The notes below the pieces were generated by a model. It did no database searches and was not told where the DNA came from. It saw only the letters and a list, made by a program, of their open reading frames with translations. Below, one piece after another: positions 52,765 to 60,740 of a stretch of 64,000 nucleotides of DNA; within the stretch, counting starts at the first letter, position 1, and every line of letters starts with the position of its first letter. This DNA comes from Acidobacteria bacterium RIFCSPLOWO2_12_FULL_66_21 (GTDB taxonomy: Bacteria > Acidobacteriota > Vicinamibacteria > Vicinamibacterales > 2-12-FULL-66-21): NCBI GenBank assembly GCA_001767455.1, contig MELC01000041.1, positions 1-64,000 on the forward strand, written 5' to 3'. A program made the translations under genes and the position numbers.

Positions 52765-53418
52765 GTGCGCGAGATCCACGTCGCCCGGCTGGGCGTCGTC
52801 CCTTATGCGGAGGGGCTCGAGCTGCAGCGACGGCTCGTCGAGCAGCGGAGGAGCGGCGAGATTCCCGACCAGCTTCTGCTGCTGGAGCACCCGCCGGTCA
52901 TCACGCTGGGCGTGAGGACGCGGAACGGCCGATCGCACGTGCTTGCCAGCGATGCGGCCCTCGAAGCGCAAGGGGTCGGGGTGTTCGAGACGGGCCGCGG
53001 CGGGGACGTCACGTATCACGGTCCCGGTCAACTCGTCGGGTATCCCATACTCGATCTGCGTCCCGATCGCTGTGATGTGCACCGGTACGTCCGGGATCTC
53101 GAGGAAGTGCTCATTCGGACGGCGGCCGCGTTCGGTGTGGAGGCATCGCGCGCGGCTGGGCTGACCGGCGTCTGGGTTGGGAACGAGAAGCTCGCGGCGA
53201 TCGGCGTCCGCATCGCGCGGTGGGTCACCAGCCACGGTTTTGCCTTCAACGTGACCACGAACCTGGGCCATTTCGGCCTGATAGTTCCCTGCGGCATCAC
53301 GGATCGCGGCGTGACGTCCCTGGCGCGTCTGCTTGGCCGCGCCGTCCCGATGACCGACGTCGAATCGGCCGTCGTCAGCGCCTTCCGCGCCGTTTTCAGC
53401 GCAAAAACGTCCTCCTAA
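52765..53418 (+). CDS. lipB: Lipoyl(octanoyl) transferase LipB
   Basis: The protein is 217 residues from a GTG start at 52765. A TTG at 52723, overlapping the E2 gene, would add 14 residues. Signature elements are VPYAEGLELQRRLVEQRRSG, LLLLEHPPVITLGVRTRNGR, ETGRGGDVTYHGPGQLVGYP, the acyl-site Cys and Lys (GNEKLAAIGVRIARWVTSHG; GLIVPCGITDRGVTSLARLL). It moves octanoyl groups from acyl carrier protein to lipoyl domains such as that of the E2 just upstream. Coupling to the E2 gene makes functional sense. Confidence 0.95.
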   Translation: MREIHVARLGVVPYAEGLELQRRLVEQRRSGEIPDQLLLLEHPPVITLGVRTRNGRSHVLASDAALEAQGVGVFETGRGGDVTYHGPGQLVGYPILDLRPDRCDVHRYVRDLEEVLIRTAAAFGVEASRAAGLTGVWVGNEKLAAIGVRIARWVTSHGFAFNVTTNLGHFGLIVPCGITDRGVTSLARLLGRAVPMTDVESAVVSAFRAVFSAKTSS

Positions 53419-53558
53419 ACGACTGTCGTTGCCGCAGTTACCAGATTGGCGGGTCTTCGGCGCAAGACCTTCCGTCTAAACAACTTCGCGGCCGCGCCCC
53501 TTCTGGGCGGAATAGGGCGGCGGGGTGGGGTGTTTTGTCCTTCACGGGGGGAACAGGA

Positions 53559-54179
53559 ATGCGGCAGCTACAGGCCGAGCGGGAGCTGATCGGCAGGATG
53601 CAGGCCGGCGACGAGGCCGCCGTGGCCGACATGGCGGAGACCTACGGACCGCGCGTCCACCAGCTTGCGTTTCGCTACTTGAAGAACTGGGAGGACGCCG
53701 AAGAGGTGACCCAGGACGTCCTGCTGAAGGTGCATCGAAAGATCGATGCCTTCCGCGGCGACGCGGCGCTCTCGTCCTGGATCTACCGCATCACCTTCAA
53801 CACGGCGATGTCGCGGCTGCGCAACGGCCGTTTCAGCCGGCCCTTCGAAGTCGCGCCGCACGAGCGGCGGATCTCGGACGCCCCGCCCGCGCCGCCGCTC
53901 GAGCCGGCCGACTGGTCATCGCTTGCCGACGATCAGATCCTGCGCGGAGAGATGCGGCAGCGGCTGATCCGCGCGCTGACGCACCTGCCCGAGGTGTACA
54001 GAACCCCGGTCATCCTGCGCGACATCCACGGACTCTCGACCGAAGAGGCCAGCGCCGTCCTGCACGTGAAGGCGCAGACGCTGAAGTCGCGGCTGCATCG
54101 CGGACGCCTGATTCTGCGCCAGCACCTTTCCGACTTCGCGGGAGGACTCGCGCTGCACACGCGAGAGGAAGCGCAATAA
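53559..54179 (+). CDS. ECF sigma factor (RpoE-like)
   Basis: This 206-residue sigma factor has region 2 (FRYLKNWEDAEEVTQDVLLK; VHRKIDAFRGDAALSSWIYR; FNTAMSRLRNGR) and region 4 (LPEVYRTPVILRDIHGLSTE; EASAVLHVKAQTLKSRLHRG). The linker is long and Pro-rich. No anti-sigma gene is adjacent. The 140-bp leader contains two TCTAAAC/CTAAAC words (near 53413 and 53475) but no clear promoter. Confidence 0.9.
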   Translation: MRQLQAERELIGRMQAGDEAAVADMAETYGPRVHQLAFRYLKNWEDAEEVTQDVLLKVHRKIDAFRGDAALSSWIYRITFNTAMSRLRNGRFSRPFEVAPHERRISDAPPAPPLEPADWSSLADDQILRGEMRQRLIRALTHLPEVYRTPVILRDIHGLSTEEASAVLHVKAQTLKSRLHRGRLILRQHLSDFAGGLALHTREEAQ

Positions 54180-54223
54180 GACGAGGTGCCGGGTGCGGGG
54201 GTGCTCGGTGCTCAACACCGACG

Positions 54224-55057
54224 TTACGCGCGGTCGAGCGCGTTCTCGAGCAGCGTCCGCTCCTGCCTGGTGAGTGACGGTTCCAACACCCGCCGCACGC
54301 CCTCGGAGCCGAGCTCCGCGGGCATCGCCGCCACCCGCCCGCCAGGCAACGCCACGAAACACGAATAGCGTCGCCGCGCGCCGGCCGCGATGGCTTCCAC
54401 GACGCGGGCGGCCGCTGACGCCAGGGCATACGGGCCGGGCGGCCACAATCCCGGAATCCGCGCGCTCAGCGCCGCGATCTGGTGCGGCGGCATCTGCGAC
54501 GCGAGCGGCTGGCCGAAGGCCGCAGCCTCCTCCCACGCGACGACGGCGGACTTTGGCGGCACGCCGACAACGCGCAGTGACACCTCCACGCCCGAGCCAT
54601 CCACCATCAGGCCCGCGATCGCTCGAAGCGCGGACTCGAGCGCGAACGGCGCGGACCCGATGATGCGCGACGGCGCGATATGCAGCTCGCCGACGCCGCG
54701 CGCGATCAACTCGCGCTGTCCGGCGCCGACGCACACGAGCGGCGACCGCCGCTCGAAGCCGGCGAGTTGACGGAGTAGCGCGAGGCCCGCCTCGCCCGCG
54801 TACTCGGCGGATCCCGCCGCCTGGTCGGCGATGACGATCGCGTCGGCTCCCGCCGCGGCCAGTATCGACCCCGACGCGCTGACGCGCGTGCTGAACCGCT
54901 CGACCGGCGACGACTGCAGGATGTCGAGCGCCTTGCCTTCCGCGACCTTCGCCTCCGCGTCGATGAGGCGCACTTCCCCGATCCGGCCGCGCCCGGCCAG
55001 CTTGTGCGCGAGCGCGCCGCCTGCCGGACCGGCGCCTATGATGGCAATCAGGGACAT
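54224..55057 (-). CDS. Malate/lactate dehydrogenase-like protein with degenerate active site
   Basis: This 277-residue protein starts with a Rossmann fold (MSLIAIIGAGPAGGALAHKL) and the family-specific VAEGKALDILQS. The catalytic apparatus is altered. The cofactor-side NP(V/A)(D/N) reads CVGAGQ. The substrate-binding Arg loop is absent. The histidine of the GxHG catalytic loop is missing, since the expected place reads RVVGVPPKSAVVAWE. RIIGSAPFALESALR corresponds to the helix that normally carries the catalytic Asp-Arg pair. It is about 30 residues shorter than the family. Probably a non-canonical NAD-binding protein rather than a working malate dehydrogenase. Confidence 0.65.
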   Translation of the reverse strand: MSLIAIIGAGPAGGALAHKLAGRGRIGEVRLIDAEAKVAEGKALDILQSSPVERFSTRVSASGSILAAAGADAIVIADQAAGSAEYAGEAGLALLRQLAGFERRSPLVCVGAGQRELIARGVGELHIAPSRIIGSAPFALESALRAIAGLMVDGSGVEVSLRVVGVPPKSAVVAWEEAAAFGQPLASQMPPHQIAALSARIPGLWPPGPYALASAAARVVEAIAAGARRRYSCFVALPGGRVAAMPAELGSEGVRRVLEPSLTRQERTLLENALDRA

Positions 55058-55079
55058 GAGGACGGACTATTCTAGTGGC

Positions 55080-55862
55080 ATGAGTACAGCGCCACAAGAT
55101 GGACGAGTTGCCGTCGTCACCGGCGGCTCGCGAGGGATCGGCCTGGCCATTGCCGAGGCCTTCGTCGCTGCCGGCGCCGCCGTCGTCGTTTCCGGACGGG
55201 ACCAGTCGCACCTGGACGCAGCCGTCATGCACCTGTCGTCGGGCGCCACGGAAGCCGCGGCGCGCGTCCACGCCGTCCGCGCCGACGTCGGGAAGCCTGC
55301 CGAAGCCGCGCGGACGATCGAGGCCGCGGTCGAACGCTTCGGGGGGCTCGATGTCCTGGTCAACAACGCGGGAGTCGGCCTCTTCGCGAACGTGGCCGAC
55401 ATGGACGTCACCGACTGGCAGGACGTGATCGACACGAACCTGAGCGGCGTCTTCTACTGCTGCCACGCCGCCATCCCAAGGCTCCGGCAGCGCGGCGGCG
55501 GCTGGATCATCAACATCAGCAGCCTTGCGGGCAAGAACTCGTTCGTGGCCGGCGCGGCGTACTGCGCCTCGAAAGCGGGTCTCAACGCGTTCAGCGAATC
55601 GTTGATGCAGGAAGTCCGGTACGACAACATCCGCGTCAGCTACGTCATGCCCGGATCGGTGGCGACCTCCTTCGGCGGCCACGGCGCGGTAGCGGCGGGC
55701 CCGGGCGCCGAAGCGCCAGGCGCGAAGGCGGCGGCGCGTCCCGGTGAGGACTGGAAGATCGCGCCGGAAGACATCGCGCAGGTCGTCATGGATCTGATCG
55801 CGCAGCCGGCGCGGACGCTTGCCAGCCGCGTCGAGATCCGGCCGTCGAAGCCGAAGAAGTAG
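55080..55862 (+). CDS. Short-chain dehydrogenase/reductase
   Basis: This 260-residue classical SDR has the cofactor motif VVTGGSRGIGLAIAEAFV, the structural NNAGVG, catalytic Ser in IINISSLAGKNSFV and the YCASKAG Tyr-Lys pair. The sequence resembles 3-oxoacyl-ACP reductases. The Asp after strand 4 (HAVRADVGKP) is kept. An Ala/Gly/Pro-rich insert (GHGAVAAGPGAEAPGAKAAA) lies in the substrate loop near residue 200. The start at 55080 diverges from the malate-dehydrogenase-like gene with only 22 bp between the starts. Confidence 0.92.
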   Translation: MSTAPQDGRVAVVTGGSRGIGLAIAEAFVAAGAAVVVSGRDQSHLDAAVMHLSSGATEAAARVHAVRADVGKPAEAARTIEAAVERFGGLDVLVNNAGVGLFANVADMDVTDWQDVIDTNLSGVFYCCHAAIPRLRQRGGGWIINISSLAGKNSFVAGAAYCASKAGLNAFSESLMQEVRYDNIRVSYVMPGSVATSFGGHGAVAAGPGAEAPGAKAAARPGEDWKIAPEDIAQVVMDLIAQPARTLASRVEIRPSKPKK

Positions 55863-55871
55863 GGATCGCAG

Positions 55872-56837
55872 ATGGACCAGACCATCGCGCACTACAATCT
55901 GCTCGACCGGATCGGCGAACGGTCGTTCGGGGAGGTGTATCGTGCGCGGGACACGCGATACGGCCGGACCGTCGCGCTCAAGCTGATTGCGGCCGGCACC
56001 CTCGGCGCGAGGCGGGACGCGTTCCTCGACGCCGCACGCGCGGCCGCCACGCTGTCGCACCCGAACATCGCCGCGCTGTTCGACGTCGGCGAACAGGACG
56101 GCGACTGCTACCTCGCCTACGAGTTCGCCACCGGCGGGACGCTCGCGCGGGAAATCGCCGGCCGGTCGATGAATCCCCGCCGCGCGCTTGGCATTGCCGT
56201 CCAGGTGGCCGATGCGCTCGCTGACGCGCACGCCCAGGGGCTTCTTCACGCCGATCTGCGTCCCGGCACCATCATCGTGACCGAGAAAGGCAACGCGAAG
56301 GTTCTCGATTGCGGCATGGCGACATGGACGCGCGGCGGCGAGGTCCGCGCCCGTGCCGCGCACCATCCCGACGAGCTCGGCGCCGACACGCTCCCCATCG
56401 TCGCCTACATGTCGCCAGAGCAGGCGCTCGGTGGCCTCGTCGATGCCCGGACGGACATCTTCTCGCTTGGAGTCATCATTCACGAGATGCTGACTGGCGC
56501 CAATCCCTTCGCCGCGGACTCGGCAGCCGATGCCCTCGTGAAGATCACCAGTGTGGCGGTGCCGCCGCCATCGACCATCAACAGCGACGTGCCGCCCGAT
56601 CTGGACGCCATCGTTCTTCAGGCGCTTGCGAAGGAGATCGACAAGCGCCACCAGGGGGCCGCGCTGCTGGCCGCGGAGCTGCGCTGCGCCGCCGCGGTGC
56701 TCGAGACCCGCTCGGGCACGCCGCCTTCGGACGCCGTGTTGAACCTGGACGACGAGGGTGGGACAGGCAAGTGGTGGGCCCTCGGCCTGGTCGGCGTCGC
56801 GTTGCTGGGCGCCGCCGGGTGGTGGCTGACTAGATGA
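55872..56837 (+). CDS. Membrane-anchored kinase-like protein, probable pseudokinase
   Basis: This 321-residue protein has the bacterial serine/threonine kinase fold and a C-terminal membrane helix (WWALGLVGVALLGAAGWWL). Key positions deviate. The glycine loop is GERSFG (second Gly to Arg17), the helix-C Glu is Ala54 (FLDAAR for FxxEAR), the catalytic loop is HADLRPGT (Asn to Thr133), and DFG is DCG (146-148). Lys37, Asp128 and SPE (181-183) remain. These changes are typical of kinases with weak or no catalysis, which act as scaffolds or sensors. It lies 9 bp behind the SDR gene. Confidence 0.8.
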   Translation: MDQTIAHYNLLDRIGERSFGEVYRARDTRYGRTVALKLIAAGTLGARRDAFLDAARAAATLSHPNIAALFDVGEQDGDCYLAYEFATGGTLAREIAGRSMNPRRALGIAVQVADALADAHAQGLLHADLRPGTIIVTEKGNAKVLDCGMATWTRGGEVRARAAHHPDELGADTLPIVAYMSPEQALGGLVDARTDIFSLGVIIHEMLTGANPFAADSAADALVKITSVAVPPPSTINSDVPPDLDAIVLQALAKEIDKRHQGAALLAAELRCAAAVLETRSGTPPSDAVLNLDDEGGTGKWWALGLVGVALLGAAGWWLTR

Positions 56838-57783
56838 GCGCCTTCAGCTTTTCGGGATCGATGTTCGCGCCGGAGACGATCGCGGCGATCTTCCGCGATC
56901 CCGCCGGCAGCCCGCCGTTCAGTATCGCCGCGGTGGCCGCCGCGCCCGCCCCCTCCGCGATCAATCGCTCCACGCGCACGAGTCCCGACACCGCTTCGGC
57001 AAGCCGCGTTTCATCGACGAGCATGATGCTGGCGACCAGCGATCGCACGATGTCGAACGTGATCGTGTCGGGGTCCAGATTGCCGCTCAGTCCATCGGCG
57101 AGTGTCCGCCCGACATCGATCGTGACGATGTGACCCGCCGCAAGGCCGTGTGTGAACGGAGAGGACGCTTCCACCTCGACACCGATGACCGCGGTCCGCG
57201 TCGAAAGGCCGCGGACCGCGGTCGCGATCCCGCTTATCAGCCCGCCTCCGCCAATCGGCACGATGACGAGATCGAGGTCGGGCTGATCCTCGAGCAGCTC
57301 GAGGCCGATCGTGCCCGCTCCCGCAATGACGTCCGGATGTGAATACGGAGAGATGAACAGTGCGCGTCCTGACGCGCCGTGCTCCTTCGCGCGAAGCTCG
57401 GCCTCGTCGTAGTCGCGGCAGGGCCGCAGCTCCGCGCCCAATTCCCCGATCGCGTCGAGCTTCGTTCGCGGCGCGTGGTCCGGCGCGTACACCGTCAGCG
57501 GCAGGCCCGCTTGCTTCGCGGCATAAGCCATCGCCCGGCCGTGATTGCCCGCCGACGCGGTGACGAGCGGCGTCGCGCGGTCGCCTGTCTCCTCGAGCCG
57601 CTTGAGGACGGCGTTGAACGCGCCGCGCACCTTGTACGAGAACGTGGGCTGGAGCGATTCGAGCTTGAGGAAGACGTCGGCGCCGGCGATCGACGACAGC
57701 CAGGCTGAATGACGCAGCGGCGTCCGCAGGACGCGTCCCTCGATGCGCCCGGCGGCGTCGCGGATATTGTCGAAGGCGATCAG
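56830..57783 (-). CDS. Threonine dehydratase / serine racemase-like PLP enzyme
   Basis: This 317-residue fold-type II PLP enzyme has the PLP lysine in QPTFSYKVRGAFNAVLK, the Ser-Ala-Gly-Asn loop TASAGNHGRAMAYAAKQ, the glycine-rich phosphate site VPIGGGGLISGIATAV and a C-terminal VSGANIDPEKLKALI. It would deaminate threonine or serine, or racemise serine. Length is that of the short, unregulated (TdcB-like) form. No ATG, GTG or TTG lies upstream of VRGAF in frame, although conserved sequence (FDNIRDAAGRIEGRVLRTPL) does. The likely start is a CTG at 57783 overlapping the stop of the receiver-domain gene. Confidence 0.85.
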   Translation of the reverse strand: MIAFDNIRDAAGRIEGRVLRTPLRHSAWLSSIAGADVFLKLESLQPTFSYKVRGAFNAVLKRLEETGDRATPLVTASAGNHGRAMAYAAKQAGLPLTVYAPDHAPRTKLDAIGELGAELRPCRDYDEAELRAKEHGASGRALFISPYSHPDVIAGAGTIGLELLEDQPDLDLVIVPIGGGGLISGIATAVRGLSTRTAVIGVEVEASSPFTHGLAAGHIVTIDVGRTLADGLSGNLDPDTITFDIVRSLVASIMLVDETRLAEAVSGLVRVERLIAEGAGAAATAAILNGGLPAGSRKIAAIVSGANIDPEKLKALI

Positions 57784-58148
57784 GAGGTGGGCCGACCCGC
57801 GGCGGCCAGCAGAATGTCGGCGAGCCGTCCGGCGAACGCCGACCGTGCCATCACGTCGTCGATCCCCGCCTGGCGCGCGGCCTCGATGACGGCGGTATGG
57901 ACGTGCGACACGAAACCCAGCGTGGGAATCGATGCGAGGCCGTCGTCCGCTTTCATGGACGCGACGGTCGCGATTGGATCGGCTTTGGCGCTGTTGAGAT
58001 CGAAGATCACGAGCGACGGCCGGAGCGCGCGCGCCTGCTCGAGGATTTCGGACGGCGTGCGCGCGAACGTCACGTCGATGCCGGCCTGTTTCGCGGTCGT
58101 GCGGATCTTCGAGCTGAAGAGCAGGTCATCGACGGCCACGAGAATCAC
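57780..58148 (-). CDS. Receiver-like single-domain protein
   Basis: This 122-residue protein reads MILVAVDDLLFSSKIRTTAK, then LRPSLVIFDLNSAKADPIAT, then SIPTLGFVSHVHTAVIEAAR, and QAGIDDVMARSAFAGRLADI. The alternating pattern and the central Asp of VIFDLN resemble a response-regulator receiver domain. The N-terminal acidic pair is VDD and the lysine loop is replaced by MARSAF, so phosphorylation is uncertain. The GTG start at 58148 is chosen because sequence upstream is REP-derived. Its stop overlaps the dehydratase start. Confidence 0.6.
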   Translation of the reverse strand: MILVAVDDLLFSSKIRTTAKQAGIDVTFARTPSEILEQARALRPSLVIFDLNSAKADPIATVASMKADDGLASIPTLGFVSHVHTAVIEAARQAGIDDVMARSAFAGRLADILLAAAGRPTS

Positions 58149-58170
58149 GCTCGAATGATACCGCACCCCA

Positions 58171-58316
58171 GGCAGCCCTGAAGGGCTGCGCAACACCCGA
58201 GTAGGACGGGGCCGGGTCCTGCCACTTGCACCCCAGGCAGCCCTGAAGGGCTGCGCAACACCCGAGTAGGCCGGGGCCGGGTCCTGCCATTTGTTGCGCA
58301 GCCCTTCAGGGCTGCC
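58171..58316. repeat. Three REP palindromes with a 65-bp direct repeat
   Basis: REP copies at 58171-58195 and 58236-58260 are direct repeats with a 65-bp period that includes CCCGAGTAGGACGGGGCCGG. A third copy at 58292-58316 is inverted. The inverted copy supplies the last codons (RQP) and TGA stop of the CDP-alcohol phosphatidyltransferase gene. Confidence 0.85.
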
Positions 58317-58989
58317 TCACCCGAATCAGCGGCTCGGCGGCATACAACATCCGTGTATGCGCCACCGCTGACGCGATGAACGTCGCGATCAACCCGACGA
58401 TGCCGGCGACCGCGCCGACGTCGAACAGGAGGACACTGAGGCCGCCGATCGACACCTGCGGCGAGCGAAGGAGCTGCAGCGTCCCGATCGCCAGCAGGAT
58501 GCGCAGCTCGGTGGGGCCGAACTTCCAGTACGAGATCTTGAACGTGCCCACGGCGTGGGTGGCGAGGCCGATCTCGATCGTCATCAGGTAATAGGCAACG
58601 AGGAGCGCGGCGGCGACGAGGGGGGTCATGTGCCCCCCGAGCGCCAGGCCGGCGATGATGAACAGCGTGCCCGCGGCGTCCAGCACGTGATCGACGTAAA
58701 AGCCATAGCGCGGCCGCTCGTGGTGGCGGACGCGTGCCAGCGTGCCGTCGAGACTGTCGCCGAACCAGTTCACCGCCAGGAGCAGGACTGCGCCCAGCAG
58801 GGCGGCCGGCGACCCTTGCCAGTAGCACAGCCCGACTCCGGCCATGGCCACGCCCGCGAGAATCGTCAGGTGGTCCGAGTTGACGCGGGACGGCATCCGT
58901 CCCGCCATCCAGATCAGGCAGCGCTTTTCCAGCGGCGCCAGCACGCTTTCCTGGACCCGGACAGCTTCCGTGTAGGTTGTAGTAGTCAT
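58306..58989 (-). CDS. CDP-alcohol phosphatidyltransferase family membrane protein
   Basis: This 227-residue integral membrane enzyme has the family signature DSLDGTLARVRHHERPRYGFYVDHVLD split over two helices, matching DGxxARx8Gx3Dx3D. About six hydrophobic segments surround it (LTILAGVAMAGVGLCYW; GTLFIIAGLALGG; VGAVAGIVGLIATFIASAVA). It would transfer a phosphoalcohol from CDP-alcohol in phospholipid synthesis; the acceptor is not predictable. The C-terminus (RVRQP) and stop codon come from a REP palindrome. Confidence 0.9.
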   Translation of the reverse strand: MTTTTYTEAVRVQESVLAPLEKRCLIWMAGRMPSRVNSDHLTILAGVAMAGVGLCYWQGSPAALLGAVLLLAVNWFGDSLDGTLARVRHHERPRYGFYVDHVLDAAGTLFIIAGLALGGHMTPLVAAALLVAYYLMTIEIGLATHAVGTFKISYWKFGPTELRILLAIGTLQLLRSPQVSIGGLSVLLFDVGAVAGIVGLIATFIASAVAHTRMLYAAEPLIRVRQP

Positions 58990-59111
58990 GATTGATCCGG
59001 GGCCCCCTGACCCCGGTTGGCTCACTGCGCTACGCGGCGCCTTCGCGCGCCGCGCCGTTCCGTTCGCGTTCTTGTTATGACATGCGAAAATGGGGGGTCG
59101 AACGGCTCATC

Positions 59112-59750
59112 ATGATTATCGAGACCCGCGCGGTCGAACCTTTCTTCAAGAACGGCTTCGTCATCGGTTGCGAGGAAACGAAGGAGGGGGTCGTCATCGA
59201 CCCCGGCGACGAAGTGGACCTGGTGCTGGACGCGGTCAGGCAGCACGACCTTACGGTCCGCTATATCCTCCTGACCCACGCGCATCTCGATCACGTCACG
59301 GGCGTGGCGGCCGCCAAACGGGCGCTCAACGTGCCGGTCGCGCTTCACCGGGCGGACAACTTCCTGTACGAGGCGGTGGTGCAGCAGGGACTCATGTTCG
59401 GTCTGCGCGTCGAACCGCAGCCGCCGATTGATCTGTTCTACGACGGCGAAGGACCGCTCAGGTTCGGCCGGTACGCCGCATGGGTCCGGCATACGCCGGG
59501 GCACTGTCCGGGAGGCGTGTGCCTCGACGTAGGACGCGAGGGTGAGCGCGCGCGGACGCTCTTCGTCGGCGACACGCTGTTCGCCGGATCGATCGGGCGC
59601 ACGGACCTGCCTGGCGGGGACTTCGACACGCTGCTCGCGTCGATCCGCAACGTGCTCTTCAGCTACCCCGACGACACGGTCGTCTATGCAGGGCACGGAG
59701 AGCCCACGACCATCGGCCGCGAGAAGCGCACGAACCCCTTTTTGAAGTGA
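59112..59750 (+). CDS. Metallo-beta-lactamase fold hydrolase (glyoxalase II-like)
   Basis: This 212-residue protein has the zinc motif LLTHAHLDHVTGV, the third His in VRHTPGHCPGGVCLD, the bridging Asp in LFVGDTLFAGSIGRTDLPGG and a final His in VYAGHGEPTTIGREKRTNPF. The order and the GRTDLPGG block match small glyoxalase II-like hydrolases that act on thioesters such as acylglutathione or related low-molecular-weight thiols. The start at 59112 is preferred; an in-frame ATG ten codons upstream is possible. Confidence 0.93.
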   Translation: MIIETRAVEPFFKNGFVIGCEETKEGVVIDPGDEVDLVLDAVRQHDLTVRYILLTHAHLDHVTGVAAAKRALNVPVALHRADNFLYEAVVQQGLMFGLRVEPQPPIDLFYDGEGPLRFGRYAAWVRHTPGHCPGGVCLDVGREGERARTLFVGDTLFAGSIGRTDLPGGDFDTLLASIRNVLFSYPDDTVVYAGHGEPTTIGREKRTNPFLK

Positions 59751-59766
59751 CCCACCAATTCACGGA

Positions 59767-60300
59767 TTACTTCTTCGGCTTCACTTTCAGATCGTTGACG
59801 ACGTCCTTCACGCCGTCGGTCGCGCGCGCCCGCGCCTCGATCTTGTCCCTGATCGCCTGTGACTCCACGGTGCCGGTGATCGACACGACGCCTTCCTTCG
59901 AGTCGAACGACACGCCGCGGCCGTCGAAGTCCCACTCGGTGCGGTCCTCGAACATCTTGCTCAGGCGGTTCTCGATCTGGTCATCGACGCCGCCGTAGTC
60001 GACGCCCTCCACCGCGACCTCATTGACGACGTGGCCGCTCGTGCCGACGACCTGCTGCGCGAGCTCTTCGGCGCGCCGCTTGTCGGCAGCCGAGTCCACT
60101 TTTCCGGTAAGGTGCAGCGTCTGGTCGTCGTTCTTCCAGTTGACGTTGACCTTGTTGTCGAGGTTCGCGCTCTTCAACTGATCGTTGACGCGCGCCTCGT
60201 AGTCCGGCTTGTTCCCGTTGTACGACTTGGAGCAGCCGACTGTCAGCGGGGCGACGCCGAGCAGCGCGGCGAGTGGAAGAATTCTCAGCAAGTGCTTCAT
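59767..60300 (-). CDS. Periplasmic BON-domain lipoprotein
   Basis: This 177-residue protein has a lipoprotein signal (ILPLAALLGVAPLTVGC) and two BON domains: LKSANLDNKVNVNWKNDDQT with LHLTGKVDSAADKRRAEELA, and FDGRGVSFDSKEGVVSITGT with VESQAIRDKIEARARATDGV. BON domains associate with membranes, and such proteins guard envelope integrity under osmotic or other stress (OsmY type). It stands alone, converging with the metallo-hydrolase gene. Confidence 0.9.
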   Translation of the reverse strand: MKHLLRILPLAALLGVAPLTVGCSKSYNGNKPDYEARVNDQLKSANLDNKVNVNWKNDDQTLHLTGKVDSAADKRRAEELAQQVVGTSGHVVNEVAVEGVDYGGVDDQIENRLSKMFEDRTEWDFDGRGVSFDSKEGVVSITGTVESQAIRDKIEARARATDGVKDVVNDLKVKPKK

Positions 60301-60436
60301 CGATGGTCCTCCTCCTGACGTCCTCGGAGGACGAGAGCAATCGCGTGGCCAGTCTTAATCGATGAGATGCACAGGCAGGGCTTCCGCCTTCGCGCGAAGC
60401 GCTTCGGCGGACCGCCGTAGCCTTGGCGGAGGCTGG

Positions 60437-60736
60437 TTAGGGCTGCCTCGAGCGGGAAATGATGAACTCGACGCGGCCGACGCCGAGCCGGTCGCCTTCC
60501 TTCAGCGACGCGCGCGTGACGCGCGTGCCGTTGACGAACGTGCCGTTGGTGCTCTCGAGGTCCACGACCTCGAGCGCGGTCGCCCCGGCGAGCAACTGGC
60601 AGTGGAGCCGCGACACGAGGCCCGCCTCGACGGTGAATTCCGCGCCAGTCGAGCGGCCGATCGTCTTGATGTTCCCCGGAAGAATGCGGAACGTGAAGGG
60701 CGCCTCGGCGCCATCGGCGGTCTTCAGAAGCCACAT
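60437..60736 (-). CDS. FHA domain protein
   Basis: This 99-residue single FHA domain has the phosphothreonine-binding elements KTIGRSTGAEFTV, SRLHCQL and ESTNGTFVNGTRV. It binds phosphothreonine peptides made by serine/threonine kinases, which this genome carries. It follows pntB by four bases, an unexpected partner for transhydrogenase genes. The C-terminus SRSRQP and the TAA stop are encoded by a partial REP palindrome. Confidence 0.92.
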   Translation of the reverse strand: MWLLKTADGAEAPFTFRILPGNIKTIGRSTGAEFTVEAGLVSRLHCQLLAGATALEVVDLESTNGTFVNGTRVTRASLKEGDRLGVGRVEFIISRSRQP

Positions 60737-60740
60737 GAGG

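Noticed and set aside
53916-56651. 900-codon minus-strand frame over several genes
   Set aside because: It crosses a sigma factor, an SDR and a kinase-like gene on the plus strand, each with clear motifs, and is compositionally typical of an antisense artefact.
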